Positions 1-12,775 of a stretch of 64,000 nucleotides of DNA are shown in pieces. Position 1 is the first letter of the stretch. Each line of letters begins with the position of its first letter. Below the pieces are notes generated by a model that saw only the letters and a program-made list of their open reading frames with translations, made no database searches and was not told where the DNA came from. This stretch comes from Brasenia schreberi (taxonomy: Eukaryota > Streptophyta > Magnoliopsida > Nymphaeales > Cabombaceae). Both the position numbers and the translations under genes were made by a program. The stretch lies in contig JAYKKT010000059.1 of assembly GCA_036023115.1 (NCBI GenBank), positions 1,206,501 through 1,270,500 of the forward strand. Reading direction: 5' to 3'.

Positions 1-505
1 ACTCAAGATAAGTTAATTTAACTGAGATAAATGGTTAATTTCCTTTTTAATTAAAAGCGCTGGGTGAATTTTTGACATGCTAGTTATAGAGTTCTTTGGA
101 GTTTTCCGATTTTGAGGTGCATTTTGAAATTTTGACATATTTGGATTTTTTATTGATTCTGTTTTAGTTGCTATTTCTTAGGTCGTCTTTGAGAATCTCT
201 TTTTTTCGCGACATTCTCTTTTCGTCTCATGCATAAATGCCAGTTCCAGAGAAAAAAATTGTTCGAGGGCGCTCAAGAAACCATAAGTCACGAGTTCGAA
301 TCCTAAGAGTGGTCATGTCTACATAAAACATATTCGGACCCATCTTTAGTTCAACAGGATCACAATAGGTTCGCGCGCGCACACACACATGTATAGGAAT
401 GATAGGGTCAATGAGGAGCATACACTCAGAGATGTGAACCAACCGGTCATTCTTGATAGGCAGTTCATCAATGATGCGAAAGCACCATGCTATTGAGCTA
501 ACGCT
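1..505. other. AT-rich intergenic DNA, no gene seen
   Basis: No reading frame resembles a known protein. A short stretch near 289-300 reads like a tRNA B box (GTTCGAATCC), but I see no matching A box in front of it, so no RNA gene is called. A short CA/CG dinucleotide run lies near 372-388. Confidence 0.5.
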
Positions 506-719
506 CTCGGTGCATTAACAGTGGAAGATGGTACCATAGGTAAAAAAATAGTGGAAGGTGGTGAAAATGGTGGAACAATATAAAATAAGAGACTGTGCAT
601 AATTATACACCATATATATATATATATACACATATACATATACATACATATACATATATATACATATATATATATATATACATACATATATATATATATA
701 CATACATATATATATATAT

Positions 720-753
<34 letters not shown>

Positions 754-1016
754 CAAAAGCATATTCCAGTAAGATGAGATTAGTATTTCATAATGCATTT
801 TTTCTTGACTCGGTGCATTAACAGTGGAAGATGGTACCATAAGTAAAAAAATAGTGGAAGGTGGTGAAAATGGTGGAACAATATAAAATAAGAGACTGTG
901 CATAATTATACACCATATATATATACATATACATATACATATACACACACACATATATATATATATATACATATACATATACATACATATACATACATAT
1001 ACATACATATATATAC

Positions 1017-1060
<44 letters not shown>

Positions 1061-1113
1061 AAAGCATATTCCAGTAAGATGAGATTAGTATTTCATAATG
1101 CATTTTTTCCTGA
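506..1113. repeat. Tandem duplication of a 303-bp unit containing TA/CATA microsatellites
   Basis: Positions 506-808 and 809-1113 are two head-to-tail copies of one unit. Each begins CTCGGTGCATTAACAG, runs through the same unique ~110 bp, then a TA/CATA microsatellite that differs in phase and length between the copies, and ends in the same sequence through TAATGCATTTTTT. The many short ORFs over the microsatellites (M/Y/I-only proteins) are low-complexity artefacts. Confidence 0.85.
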
Positions 1114-3401
1114 TTCAGAATACATGCAATAATCTAATACTGATTACATTATATACATACAAGATGTTCACAAGCCATTAAGGTTAGGGTCTTGCACATA
1201 GAAGTTTGAATTCAATCAAAAGTCGAAGCTGAATCAGCCAGTTTCAAATCTATATTATGCTGGTAGGCGAAGCATCAAGGCGCGAGTATTCAGACTGAAT
1301 TCTAGCACATGGCTTAAAACCGTGGGCTATCTTCGGTACTTTGTCAAGAAAAGAAAGCTAATGTCGAAACCCTTATTTCACGTTTGGTGAAGTCAGCTAC
1401 ATGAATTCTTAGTTGTCGCTGTGTTCTGCATACATGAAATACAAACTCTTTGTATCATTTTTTTCTTACGAACCTTTTTAAAGGATTTATCGTCTAATTT
1501 CTCACATCATTACTCTCAAGTTTTGTTTGGCCTTCTCTCAAAATCCTCAAACCACCTTAACCATCTTTTGATATTCTACCGATGGTATACCAACGTCTAA
1601 CAACCTCATTAAAGATGTGATCTTCTTGTTTTGTGTGTGGCCGCTTATCCACTTTGCATTCTATAAAATAATTAAGTAAATTAGTATAACCTATGATTAT
1701 GATTGTAGGTTATATACATAGAAAATCGCCTCAACTTAAAAGGGTTAGAATTAATGCTAATTAATGGTTGGATTAATTAAATTTATGTACATTAATTAAT
1801 TTTAGTTCTTATTATGTATCTCTAAATATCATTTGATGTATCTTTGATAAATGTAAAAGTCCTAAAGTGTAAAAGTTAGGACTTGTACATGGTTTTTGCC
1901 TACAAAAATTTTCTTACATCCGGCACTGAACTGATTCAATAGCATATGAGATGGACTCAAATTGAGCTCCTGATCCTTAGGCCCATCGGATCGCGATGAC
2001 CTGAGAATTATTGGAGGGATGAAAGCATGACTGAGGGTCATAAGAAATAGCTAGAGGGAATGTGATCATCAAAAAGGGATGTCAATAGGATGTCCTTATT
2101 TTGTGGGTATTTTGTGGGTCTTCCTTTTGCATTGGATGCTCTTCTTAGGCCCATTTCATAACTACACCATGACCCCTCCAAAGTCACCAAACCATTAATG
2201 AGTTGTGTTCTTGTTGCTCCTTTATGTTGCTCCTCAAATGTGTTTCCCTTCTCCTTTATCCACATGACCCTTTTTGTTCATGATTCACATGTTGCTTGTC
2301 ACTTGCTTTGTATGGCTCGATTCCGGGACCTCGACTATTGGTAGTGATTTCATGTTCATTGTGTCTTCGTGTAAGGAATTTGTCAATGTAAACAAACAGG
2401 TTATCCTTGTGCCATTTATCGGTGGGGAGTATGCAGCCTTTTCGGGTCATATGTGTATATGCCGGTTCCTACTATTGCCAATGATTTTGTATATGGGGTC
2501 ATGAACATGGCATGTTCTTATATGCTCGGGTCGAAATAAGTCAACTTGAACATGACCTGATTTATTTTTTCTGTTCCTTAGTATGGACACGAACACAGGC
2601 TTTATGCATCCGGTTTCCACGTTGTGTCTTTATATTGCCAGCTTAATCTCAACTGGCTGGATCCGGGTTGGTAGGGACAGACTCAAAATGGATTTACTGT
2701 TATTCAGTTAAACTCTATTCATGAGAAAATCATTTCACTTTGATTAAACTTGGAACATGTGTTGGTCAACATTTTAGCTTGAATAGATACATTGATTAAC
2801 TTGCAGTCTAGCCTAATACTGTTCTTAATCAATCATATATTGAAGATTTAGTGTGACTAAGTATGCGAATTGGGTTAGATCCTACTGGTCTGGGTCAAAA
2901 GGAACCAATATGTACGCACTGAACAAGATGAGGATGCATTTTTATTAATTAATTAATATATTTAATTTTATGCTATCAGATGATCATAACAAACAGACAG
3001 AAAAGCGATGAGGGGTCCATGTTTAAATGTTAAACATCAAATTTTGTCATTAAAAAACTATACGTTTCATATTTTTAGGCGTTTTCTTCTTATTTTTCTA
3101 ATTCAAAAGAATATATCTTCATTTTCCGATTGTCTAATTACCCACTTTTGAAATTCAAAGCGCAGGAATTTCAAAATTTAACACAAGATTTTTCCTGCCA
3201 TTCTTTTGTTGGTTTATAACTCGAGAAAGCATTTTTCAGGCCACGGACAAATCAACCTGGGAGGTGGGTGACCGCACCACCTGAAATTCGAAAAACGAAT
3301 GAAAAAATTACAGGACATGACACGAGTGAATTGAAGGCTACTATACATAGTTCCGTAAAACTTTAAACAACATGCACTCACTTCCGTAAAACTCTAAATA
3401 A
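1114..3401. other. Gene-free intergenic DNA
   Basis: Both strands were read. Only short unrecognisable frames occur (under about 80 codons) and none has protein-like composition. AT-rich patches lie at 1660-1860 and 2940-3180. No element with matching ends was found. Confidence 0.4.
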
Positions 3402-3407
3402 CATATA

Positions 3408-3448
<41 letters not shown>

Positions 3449-3459
3449 ATATATGTATG

Positions 3460-3518
<59 letters not shown>

Positions 3519-3683
3519 ATATATATATGTATGTATGTATATATATATATGTATGTATGTATATATATATATGTATGTATGTATATATATATATGTATGT
3601 ATGTATATATATATATGTATGTATATATATATATATATGTATGTATATATATATATATATGTATGTATATATATATATATATG

Positions 3684-3746
<63 letters not shown>
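3402..3746. repeat. Compound microsatellite/minisatellite: (TA)n interrupted by TATG steps, then (GA)n
   Basis: TA runs are punctuated at near-regular spacing by GTATGTATGT blocks from about 3450 to 3690, in a higher-order period of roughly 24-28 bp. It continues as pure TA to about 3727 and ends in a GA run at 3727-3746. All frames on both strands stay open through most of the block because the repeat lacks stop codons, so the apparent ORFs here are not genes. Confidence 0.9.
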
Positions 3747-4199
3747 TAGTGAAAGCTCAAATCTCCTTACATTTTTACTCGAATATCAACAGTTGAACTC
3801 AATGATGAATTGCTGAGATCTTTAAAGGTGTCTAAGCATCGATGGGTATGCACATTTACCACGTATATATGTATATAATACAGGCACGTGCACATCTTTC
3901 TCAAATTGACGTGGTAGTTGGTTGGTCATATCAAAGATACGAACATGAAATTACATGGTAATTGGCTGCCCAGGCAGCATATAATGGCGTGATGAAGAAC
4001 ATTTCATATACAGGATTGGTGACTCCTCTACTTGAATGATTTGATGCTTGCATTTAATAAATATGCACCGTTCTATCAACGAGGATGAAACAAAATGTAC
4101 TCAAGCTTCAGTACTCGTAACCCGATGGAATTTTTACACGTAGAAAACATTCCTGTCATCAGGATTCCATCCGTCTGCAGTTTTCCTTGGAAAAGTATA
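3747..4199. other. Gene-free intergenic DNA
   Basis: No coding frame, RNA gene or element boundary could be recognised. Confidence 0.35.
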
Positions 4200-4350
4200 G
4201 ATGCCGAAGGAGGTGTTTGGGTAAGTTTTTCAGAATTCACTTGAGAATGAGAAATCTTATTTTTTTAGAGAGGCTGAAGCCAAATACGTGCCCAGAGTAT
4301 CGAACTCATGATCTCCAGCTTGTGATTCGATCTCCTAGCCAGGTGAGATG
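4200..4350 (-). mobile_element. tRNA-derived SINE-like fragment
   Basis: On the minus strand, A-box-like sequence (TCTCACCTGGCTAG, 4335-4348) is followed about 29 bp later by B-box-like sequence (AGTTCGATACT, 4296-4306). This is the internal pol III promoter layout of tRNA genes and tRNA-derived SINEs. The fragment at 13006-13059 has closely similar boxes and spacing. No cloverleaf could be folded, and the 3' end and target duplication were not found. Confidence 0.4.
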
Positions 4351-4375
4351 TTGCTCTTTGTGCGAGAAGTAGAAT

Positions 4376-7300
4376 TCTTGACGAGTAGACCATACACCTA
4401 GACTTGTCTAGCTTATCGAAAGTCCCCTACACTCGACTGAAATTGTTGGGCCGGTCAAGAACCACACACTCGATGGGCCAACCTAGTCTTGATCGAGCTG
4501 CGGCTCAGCTAACCTTAGCCAGCTTTGTTGACCCGAGCTGGGTCAGAACGGGCCATCAAATCATGGTGTCTTTGATCGAGTCCAGTCAAATGAAAACCTT
4601 TTCCCTGAGTAGGGTAGAGACCAGCTCGTGTAGAATTCTTGTCTCTAACCAACATGAAGAAGAGAAGCACAGATGAGCCATGAACATACCACCAAGAGAT
4701 CAATTAGAGTATCCATAATGACGAAAGCACCCATGCTAGGCAAGCCATATAAATCCATAAAGCCGGCACAATTGACAAAATGGAGGATATTGTTGTCATT
4801 TGGTAATGCGCAAAGGAGTCCACGAAGCCATGGCCCGTTCGGCTTTTGCTAAAGTAGGGCGCCTTTGGGCTTATTGATTCGTATCCACCTTTCTTTTGTG
4901 GACCGACTTTTGGTGCACATGCAGTCTCACTAACTGGGTTCAGCTTTTCCTTTTCAATGACTTTCGCCGGGACAGTCACGGCCAGTCCTGAATGCCCCCT
5001 TTCTTGACACGACAGGAATACAACCCGAAACATAAAACTCCTAAGAGAATGATATGACACGAAATCCGACATCAAGACAAGTGGACAAGTTTGTCTACTC
5101 GTCCATCCATCTCTGTTCATTTTCGGGTTAACCTGTTTTGGATGTGAACAAGAACTGACACGACACCGTAACCAGATCCGGAAATACAAACTTGGAACCT
5201 CTAGGGGAAGTGACATTGTCCGAGCCTAGTGGGCTTAGGAATTAGAATGGACCCCTTAGTAGGGTCACGTTTGGACTTCGAGGTCAATGTCGGATCTCCA
5301 AGTAGGTCCCATGGGCTTATGGGTTTGGATCTGCCACAGCCCCACCATGAGCGGCCGTAAATTTGGATCTGGAAGTGACTAGGAAGCTTCCAACATGGTT
5401 CCCCCCCCACATAGTAATGCGCGGAACTGCAGCAAAAGAAAAGGGAAAAGGGTCCCCTGTGAATTGCTTGCTTATTTATTGGTAAAGAGGAAAATGAACA
5501 GGGTGCGCCTTGGTCTTCAAATGGCAATGTGCTGGGTATGGGACGGGTTACCTATAACCTGCCTTCGTACCTGAACTTCAATTGTGTATCCAGTATATCC
5601 GCTCCACTACCCGATCTTGCTTCCATACCCGAACACCAATTCTGTGTGGTGTGTGTGTGTGTGTTGGGGGGGGGGGGGGGAGGGATGGGGGAGGAGGAGA
5701 ATGTCACTAAAACCACAATAACATTCTTAAAATTACAAGTATTTTGTGTTAAGATCGAATTATTTTGTGAATCTAATCCAAATAATTAAACAATTTTAAG
5801 ATTAGGTAGTTAAAATTTCTAAAATTCAACTTTAATGTACATTTATATATTGATATATAGTTGTACAATTTTAAATAGTTCTAATAAGGTATAAGGTACG
5901 TCTTATTACATGCCCACCACATACCTGGCCAAAAAGATATCTGGGTTTTCCCCATACCTGAACCTGAACCCAGTCACAGAGTCCAGAAAAGCTGAACATT
6001 GGGTAATCCCCATCCCATCCTGCAAATTTTGCCATTCCTCTGTGTGGTTTTGGTCCCCGTGGGTCGGGTCAATAGTGTCGAACCTATTCTTCAATGAAGA
6101 AAAGCTGAACACAGTGTCCAGAAAAATATATACCATGGGCCGCTTGAGTCCAAGAAAATCAAGGATCAACTGGGTCCAGCAACCTTCAAACCCACCACGG
6201 TCCAGTGGGTTTGCCACTAGGGGCTCATGTCCTCTGCTGTAGTGAAGTATGCTGATGGAAGTGGTGAAGGATGATCATGGGCGTATCTGAAGCATTTTTC
6301 AGGATAGCTCATGGGTTGTAATGTAGCCACCACGGATTCAACCGTGGACTATAATTTTTCTAAATGTTTCGCATTTTACATGAGAGATAATCCTAGAATG
6401 GAGAGAATAGAGTACATTACACAGTGGTCTCCATATTATAAACCATACTTTTTATTTCTAATTTTCTAAACGTGTGTGGAATGGACGCCTCGCCTGGCCC
6501 CATTGTGGATCAGTCGAGATCGATTCGTCAGGCAAGGTTAAGGTATAATAAAGGGATATTTAATTATACAGTTTATTTCTGTTAAGCAGCGATCTACCTA
6601 AGATGCCAATTATTTTTCAGCCCAAATTGGGTGGGGGAAGTAATTAGTTAAGTTAGCTGAGTTAGGTGAGGAAATTTTTGGAAGGATCATCAACATGACT
6701 GGTTCTCTTTGATTTTATAGTTTCTACGTTCCTCTAGTTATCATCAAGATATTATTTTGTACAAGAACTGAAATGAACAAAACCACGCGAGCTCAAATGA
6801 GCTCAAACAGGATCTTAGATGAGTATAAACGAGCTAAACAAGTTGAAACTGGGTCAGCTATGTTTGAACTCAGCCAGCTATGAAATAACGAACAGCTCGC
6901 GTACATGTTAAATATATGAAGATGATCTAACTTATGAGCCAATTGTGAGACTCATTTACCAGTCAGTCTGATTTGGACTCATCAATATGATTCCAAAATT
7001 TATAACAAGTACCCGTAAATAGGAGTGTGCATCAGTCTGTTCGGTTAAACCAAAAATGGAAATATTTCTAAATTTGAAATAATGGAATTCTACACATAAA
7101 GTGGACCGAATTGATTAATTGGATCTCATTTGGATTCTTATGGATGCCTTTGAGCTCATTTCTTTTTTTTTCTAAGGAATTTTGGAACTTCATGTATTTC
7201 CAAGTTATTTATGCATTTTTACTGGACATGGGCATGCATCCACAGACCCAGATCCAAGCTCTGTAACGAAATGGATCATGAAAACGATGTACTTGGGATC

Positions 7301-7440
7301 CATTCGGAGTACTCGTCGTGCGTTCCATTTAGAGTTGCTTTGGGTATACTATTTAATTAAATTAGAGAAGTTTTATTGAAGTTGAATGGTTTAAGAGTCC
7401 GTGAAATTAGAAGTTAGGACTCTAATTACATTTGTATTTA
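4376..7440. other. Gene-free intergenic DNA with a GT/poly-G tract
   Basis: Several open frames of 60-170 codons occur (for example 4704-5216 minus), but none resembles a known family and their composition is not convincingly protein-like. A (GT)n run followed by about 16 G lies at about 5645-5682. Confidence 0.35.
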
Positions 7441-7441
7441 G

Positions 7442-7912
7442 TTAATCTGAGTACAAAAGTACCATATAAACTAGAAGTTTAGTTATTTCTTCGTTCCGTA
7501 ACAAAAAAGAGCATACAAGGCCATCTTCCTTGGCCGTTTGGGAGGCTTGGATTGGCCATCCCGGCCGGACTCTACAATGCTTGGCATACCGGCCCTTGCC
7601 GCTGCGTTTTTCGTCATCGAAACGGCCGGCAACAGCCAATCTTGAAGCTGACCTTTCGACTTTTTCACTGTCTGCCAGTCCGGACACCATTGTTTATCCA
7701 GCTAGTACAAATCTCGCCAAACTCTCGAAGTCAGCCATACCCAGCGCCTGCTGCTGTTCTTCAGGCGACTTCAAGGCACGCAACCAGCTGCCGTTGGATA
7801 TTGGTAAACCACCTTCAATATCTCTCCACTCTTTTGCTCTTCGCATTTGGCTCCCCTTGATATGTTGTTCGTCTTTTTTGCATACCGGATGCTCGAGTAC
7901 GAGAAGTGTCAC
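7442..7912 (-). pseudogene. GC-richer fragment with broken minus-strand frame, family unknown
   Basis: Against the AT-rich surroundings this stretch is clearly GC-richer. On the minus strand two adjoining frames (7694-7912, then 7442-7690) read as ordinary, mixed-composition protein, with a segment LKSPEEQQQALGMADFESL running into a stop and then DSEKVERSASRLAVAGRF in the next piece. I do not recognise the family. The 214-codon plus-strand frame at 7530-8174 has poorer composition and is probably a shadow. It may be a captured or decayed gene fragment; start, end and function are unknown. Confidence 0.25.
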
Positions 7913-8444
7913 TCAGAGCGTGAGTTCACCTGGTATATGTCTCGACTCACAAGACTCGGGTGGCGAGTTCGATTCACGGAGCATGCAAAACCTAGCTTTA
8001 GTAACAAAAAGAAAAAGGAAATCTTGCTTACATTTGGTAAGTACAATCAGGAGTAGAGATGTCAAAATTAACCTGGCCCGAGGGATCCGCACGGCCAGCT
8101 CCGGCCCAATGAAGGATCGGGCCATACACTTCTGGTCATGGAGAAAGGCTGAGAGGCTCGCCCAATGTCCCTGAGGGCCGACGGAGACTGGGCTGGAATG
8201 GCCTGCAGAGCCACATATTATGCATATAACTGAATATACATAATATACAATATATATACATATGTATGTATGTTATTTTTGTGTTTAATTATATTTTAAA
8301 ACACGTTAGCATAAACGATATTGAGTTGTCATACATTATAAAAAAAGAAATAGCAGGATTCGTTTCTTGCTTCCATTTCTTTCATCTTGATTGTCAGTCT
8401 TCACCTTGAGCCTCTTTTCATTCATAAACAGAGAGCTGGCTGTC

Positions 8445-9391
8445 ATGGATAAAGAACAGAGGAATCATTATCTCCCGAACGACATTATCGTTGATATCCT
8501 CTCTCGTCTGCCATGTAAGCCCATCAAGAGATTCACTTGCACATGCAAAGCATGGTCGACCTTGTTTTCAGACTCTCTCTTCATCGAGAAGCACAAATAG
8601 CAATCAGAGAAGAAACCCACCTTCATATACTCCACCTTTGTAGACGCCAATCGAAGTGATTTTCTAGCAGAAGTAAAAATGTAGGGATGGTTAAAAGCAA
8701 ACACTAGCGAAGAGCACCACAAAGTTTATTGCTTTGGAGATAAACTTACGACGCTGCACATGGTGGCTGCACATAAGAGCAGTCTGGTCTGCCTTGTTCA
8801 GCACACACACAGACCATCAGTACTCAATCTTGTTTACATCTGCAATCCATCCATTCATCAGGTTGTTAAGTTCTGTGACTTTCCTGGTGATAGTTATGCT
8901 TATTTCGGCTTCGCGCATGACCCCTCAACCATGTTATACAAAGCAGTGGCCCTTGAGTGACAACCGGAACGTCTACTATTTGGTTGGAGTGCATCAATCA
9001 TCACGGTGAGGTTGGACAGCAGTGGAGAGATTTGGCGTTGGTTCCTTTCGGCATGGAGGGAACTGTGAGGCATCCAAAGACGGGATCATGTACTGGAAGA
9101 TGATTCAAATTAATGAGGGCCACTGCATCGTCTCATTTGACACCAGAGAAGTTTAGTATTGTACCTTCTCCTCCGTTGGTTGGAGTGCATCTCCCTTAAT
9201 GGTCATCTTTGTGCTTCGGATACGGATGGTACGTCGTGGGTGATGAATAAGGGAGAATGGAAACAGCTTACGTATAATTGGCTTGTGAATACCGGACAAT
9301 GCTCTTATGAAGGTTGTAGGTTTCTTGATTCTTATCATGTGCATGTGGAGCGCTTGGAGTTTCCCTTCACGGAGAAGAAGAAGAAGAGTTA
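8445..9391 (+). pseudogene. F-box protein pseudogene (F-box plus F-box-associated domain remnants)
   Basis: The ATG at 8445 opens a frame with a good F-box (LPNDIIVDILSRLPCKPIKR, then TCKAW..LFSDSLFIEKH), the domain that binds SKP1 in SCF ubiquitin ligases. The frame stops at 8598, but homologous-looking sequence continues in shifting frames. A piece at about 8760-8960 contains LVYICNPSIHQVVKFCDFPG, typical of the F-box-associated region that follows the F-box in plant FBX proteins. A piece at about 9060-9160 reads YWKMIQINEGHCIVSFDTRE, and the last at about 9160-9391 carries GHLCASDTDGTSWVMNKGEW. At least three stops and two frame changes make a working product unlikely. The single-exon layout is normal for this family. 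The F-box call is confident; the pseudogene status is inferred from the breaks. Confidence 0.8.
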
Positions 9392-10289
9392 ACCCGCAGC
9401 AATTATGAAGGATTGGATTCGTGCTGTTTAACCATTTAGATATTTTGCCACTTGGTTCCTTTGAATAGGTGATCAGTACTGGATCCATAAATGCTTTATT
9501 TATTAGGTTTTACTTTCGGAAAGTATGTCACTATTTTAATTAAAAACTTTAATCTTGTCACCGACTCAATTACTTCGTCCTAAACCATTGTACACATTAA
9601 ACTGGAATATATAGTCTCAGTTGGATATTTACTAACTAATTCCAGGTTTATTTCTTTGATATCTATCTTTTATATATATATATATACATCTTGCAATTAA
9701 AACAGAACTGACAAATTGAAAGATTACAAACCCATGCCTTCAAGACGAGCGTTGTTGTTCATCCTCATCTTCTCAATATCTATGGGGTTGGTAGATGAAC
9801 CAAGTCACTCGTAGTTCACAGGTCGTCCTGAGTTCGCTAAACCATATGAGCGGAACATATGACATCACATATTTGGTTTGCTTTGGTTCCCCAAAGCTCG
9901 TTAAATGAGATCTTCAAATTTTTATCCAGAAAACATACCTCCAATATAATTGCACTCATGTATTTAAGTAAATTAAGGGCCAATTTTATATCAATTCTTC
10001 ATAAATGCAAGGTTTAGGTAAATCACAATATCCTACTTAGAGCATTTAAGGAAATATCTCTCTCGGTTCGGTACTTCAGCTCAGTTCATAAAAAGATAAC
10101 AAAGCCGTTAATGAGCGTGTTCTCATGAAGGTTGTTTGGCCATCTATTTGCTTTCCGGTTGCTCATTTACAAAGTGAGTAGAGCAAATAGAGATGTCCAA
10201 ATGGGTCTGGCCCTAGGGGGGAGTGAAATCCAAATACAACCACAACATTTTAGGCTTCAACAAGCCATATACACATACACGTGTAATAA
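9392..10289. other. Gene-free intergenic DNA
   Basis: No coding frame or element ends recognised. A short TA run lies at about 9671-9685. Confidence 0.35.
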
Positions 10290-10420
10290 AAAACTATATA
10301 TATACATATATATATACACATGTATATGTATTATATATATACACATACATGTAATAAATAAATAAATAAATATATATATACATGTAATTGAAAAAACTAT
10401 CTGTATATATATGGGTCATA
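10290..10420. repeat. TA/CATA and TAAA simple-sequence block
   Basis: Alternating TATA, CACATG and TAAATAAATAAA runs. Low complexity only. Confidence 0.7.
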
Positions 10421-10799
10421 AAACCGCATCTTAACCCTCCCACGCCTTGACCTAAGCTGGGTTTCAACTTATTTGAGCTTGACCTGAATTCGACCAAGAT
10501 GGCACAAGGATACGAACTTGATTGCTGCTCGCTTGATACACTCGGTCGTGCTTAAACCCAATTAGGATCATCTAGTAAGAAGTTTAAGTGATCTTAAGTA
10601 GTGTTTTGGGAGTCGGCTACGACTAGTAGGGTCGAATTAAATCAAATCGACTTCATCCTAATTAGCAAATTTCATTTGTGTTGGTACAAATATAATTGGA
10701 TCGTAAATCTACAGGACTGGTTTTTGCCTTTCTTATGTCATAGTATCAATAACGTTCCTTGGCATGTATGTGTGAGTATTAAGCTCTTGTAGACATTGT

Positions 10800-11340
10800 C
10801 GATTCCAAGCCGGCCCTGTGGTTCCAATCAAAACCGGACTGGATCAAAAACCGGCTGAACTCAGAACCGAAGACCACCCAGTTCGGTTCCGGTTTCACAT
10901 CTTATAAAACTAGAACCGGTGGTTCCAGTATTCTTGTTTAAATTTTTCTTAATATTTTTCAAAATTTTCTGATAGAAGTATCAGATCCTAGCGGTTCTGG
11001 ATTTAAATTGGAACTGGAGGTTCCAGAATCGCAATTGGGATTGGCCTCTGTCCGTTTCAGTTGCAGTTCCAGTTTTCTGTCTCACAGAAACCGGCGGTTT
11101 GGAACTGCCAAACCGAACATGTCTGTTGTTGTATGTCTATAGGGCTTATGTTCATCCCAGGTTACTCCTAAAGAAGCGGGTTTTATGCATAACAAACATG
11201 CACCTGGGCTTATGTTTTGGAACCGGTTTGGGTGGAATGAGAACCAGTTAAACCAAACCCCGATTCGAGGACCACTTGGTCCGGTTCCGGTTCCACTTTT
11301 GATGAACTCACCTTTCATGTAATGTAACCGAACATGGCCA
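10800..11340. repeat. Dispersed GGTTCC/GGAACC-rich repeat
   Basis: Dense, imperfect repetitions of AACCGG, GGTTCCGG and GGAACC on both strands. A second stretch of the same character lies at about 16480-16750, inside intron 2 of the SDR gene. Such motifs are common inside non-autonomous plant DNA transposons, but I could not define terminal repeats or a target duplication, so the class is left open. Confidence 0.4.
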
Positions 11341-12026
11341 ATTTCATATCTTTTATTTTTCAAATTTTAAACTTAAAAAAAAATCCAATTCCGAGCAGTT
11401 TAGAGGTGTTTGATTACGAGGACAGTTCTGAGCAACTTAATTCCAATTCCCTCGTGATCAAAGGCATGCCGTAAAAAGGGGGTGTCTGGGACTCATACCC
11501 ACTAGAGGGCATCCATATAAAAGTGGATCTATACCCAAGTAGATCGAAATCCAACAAGACACAAGACAGTCCCATCCGACCCAAAAACTTTAAGGTCATA
11601 CTATTTAAAATTTTATTATATTTAATTATTCTTTCAACCGTTTGTGAGACAACAGTTTCATGCTAAGTAAAGCCTTCGTCTAATTAATTAATGTCATTGG
11701 TGTAGATTTTAGTCAAATATCAATTGATTGGAGTACGTTTTGTCACAGGGGCACGTAATTTAGATCTACACTCAAGCTTGCACCACAATTTTGTTATCGT
11801 TTTCGCGTGTTTAAGCTAGCTACACTCGTATTATACAATCAAGTGGTAAAATATCTTTAGAAGAACGTCACTAGCACCTAATTTTCAAAGATTATCGCTA
11901 CCTAGCTATGAATATTAAGTATTTCTTTAAGAAAATTGAACAATAAAAAGATATTACAATTACAATAGTCTTGTGAAACGAGTACAATACACACCGGATT
12001 TACAATATGTAGGCCATTTGTGACAT

Positions 12027-12371
12027 ACATAATGAAGTAGATACAATACACACCGTATACATAATGAGGTTATTAGAAACAAATTAGGAGTGGCACCAAT
12101 AGAGGATAAAATGAGAGAATATCGTTTAAGATGGTTGGACATATAGAAAGAAGATAAAAAGAAGAACATGTAAGAAGGTACGAAAAGCTAGATTTTGAAA
12201 GTATTAAAAGAGGTAGAGGATGACCAGAAAAGTGTTGGAAAGAAAAAATAAAGAATGATCTAGCTTATTGTGAGTTAACTGCTAACATGGCACATGATAG
12301 GGCTATGTGGAAACAAAGAATCCATGTAGCTGACCCCCGTCTAGTATGGGAAAAGGCTTAGTTGTTGTTGT
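12027..12371 (+). mobile_element. 5'-truncated RTE-clade LINE copy with 19-bp target duplication
   Basis: About 12054-12365 matches the last ~300 bp of the full-length LINE at 33229-36507 (C-terminal [29 protein letters not shown] and the short 3' end), with frameshifts and stops, and ends in GTT repeats. The same 19 bp flank it at 12008-12026 and 12372-12390. The first ~27 bp inside the 5' junction are not LINE sequence and include a 14-bp copy of flanking DNA from 11983-11996. Confidence 0.85.
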
Positions 12372-12390
12372 TGTAGGCCATTTGTGACAT

Positions 12391-12775
12391 GAGACCACAT
12401 CTGCAAAAATCCTATAGATATGATACATATCGTCCGATACTTATGTTACAACACTCATTGAGATTGTAATTTCGATCAGCGGTGGCTCATGGGTAAGACC
12501 ACTAAGGCAACCAGTGGGTACGGCCACTAAGGCAACCAATGGCAGATCTACATTTGAGCCGTCGAAAATCAACTTAAAGTCTATAGCCCATAGCGGGATT
12601 CATCAACAAAGATACAACAAAAGAGTGTTGCTTGTTATAGTTTCTAAAAACTCTTTTGGGGTCCCAGGTTTCCGGTCTAACACAATTGGCTCGTGAGTAG
12701 TATCAGTGTTGAACTAGAGCAATCAGGATTAATCAAACTCTAACTATCTTTAATATGAAGTTTCTATCAAATGAA
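12391..12775. other. Gene-free intergenic DNA
   Basis: Nothing recognisable beyond a short internal repetition (GGTAAGACCACTAAGGCAAC, 12491-12510, near GGTACGGCCACTAAGGCAAC, 12517-12536). Confidence 0.3.

Noticed and set aside
289..300. tRNA B-box-like GTTCGAATCC
   Set aside because: No A box at suitable distance and no foldable arms. Similar lone motifs near 13836, 15483 and 63912 were rejected for the same reason.
490..1103. Several ORFs of 60-172 codons on both strands
   Set aside because: They are translations of TA/CATA microsatellites (M, Y, I, V, C only) inside a duplicated repeat.
3450..3690. Regularly spaced short repeats resembling a CRISPR array
   Set aside because: Repeat and spacer are both low-complexity TA/TATG sequence, there are no unique spacers or cas genes, and the DNA is plant nuclear.
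3341..3816. Four ORFs up to 139 codons
   Set aside because: The array is stop-free simple sequence; frames are open on both strands at once.
4704..5216. 170-codon minus-strand ORF
   Set aside because: No recognisable motif, composition looks like translated non-coding DNA, no promoter or splice context.
7530..8174. 214-codon plus-strand ORF
   Set aside because: Serine/arginine-rich, no family resemblance, and opposite a more protein-like minus frame over part of its length.
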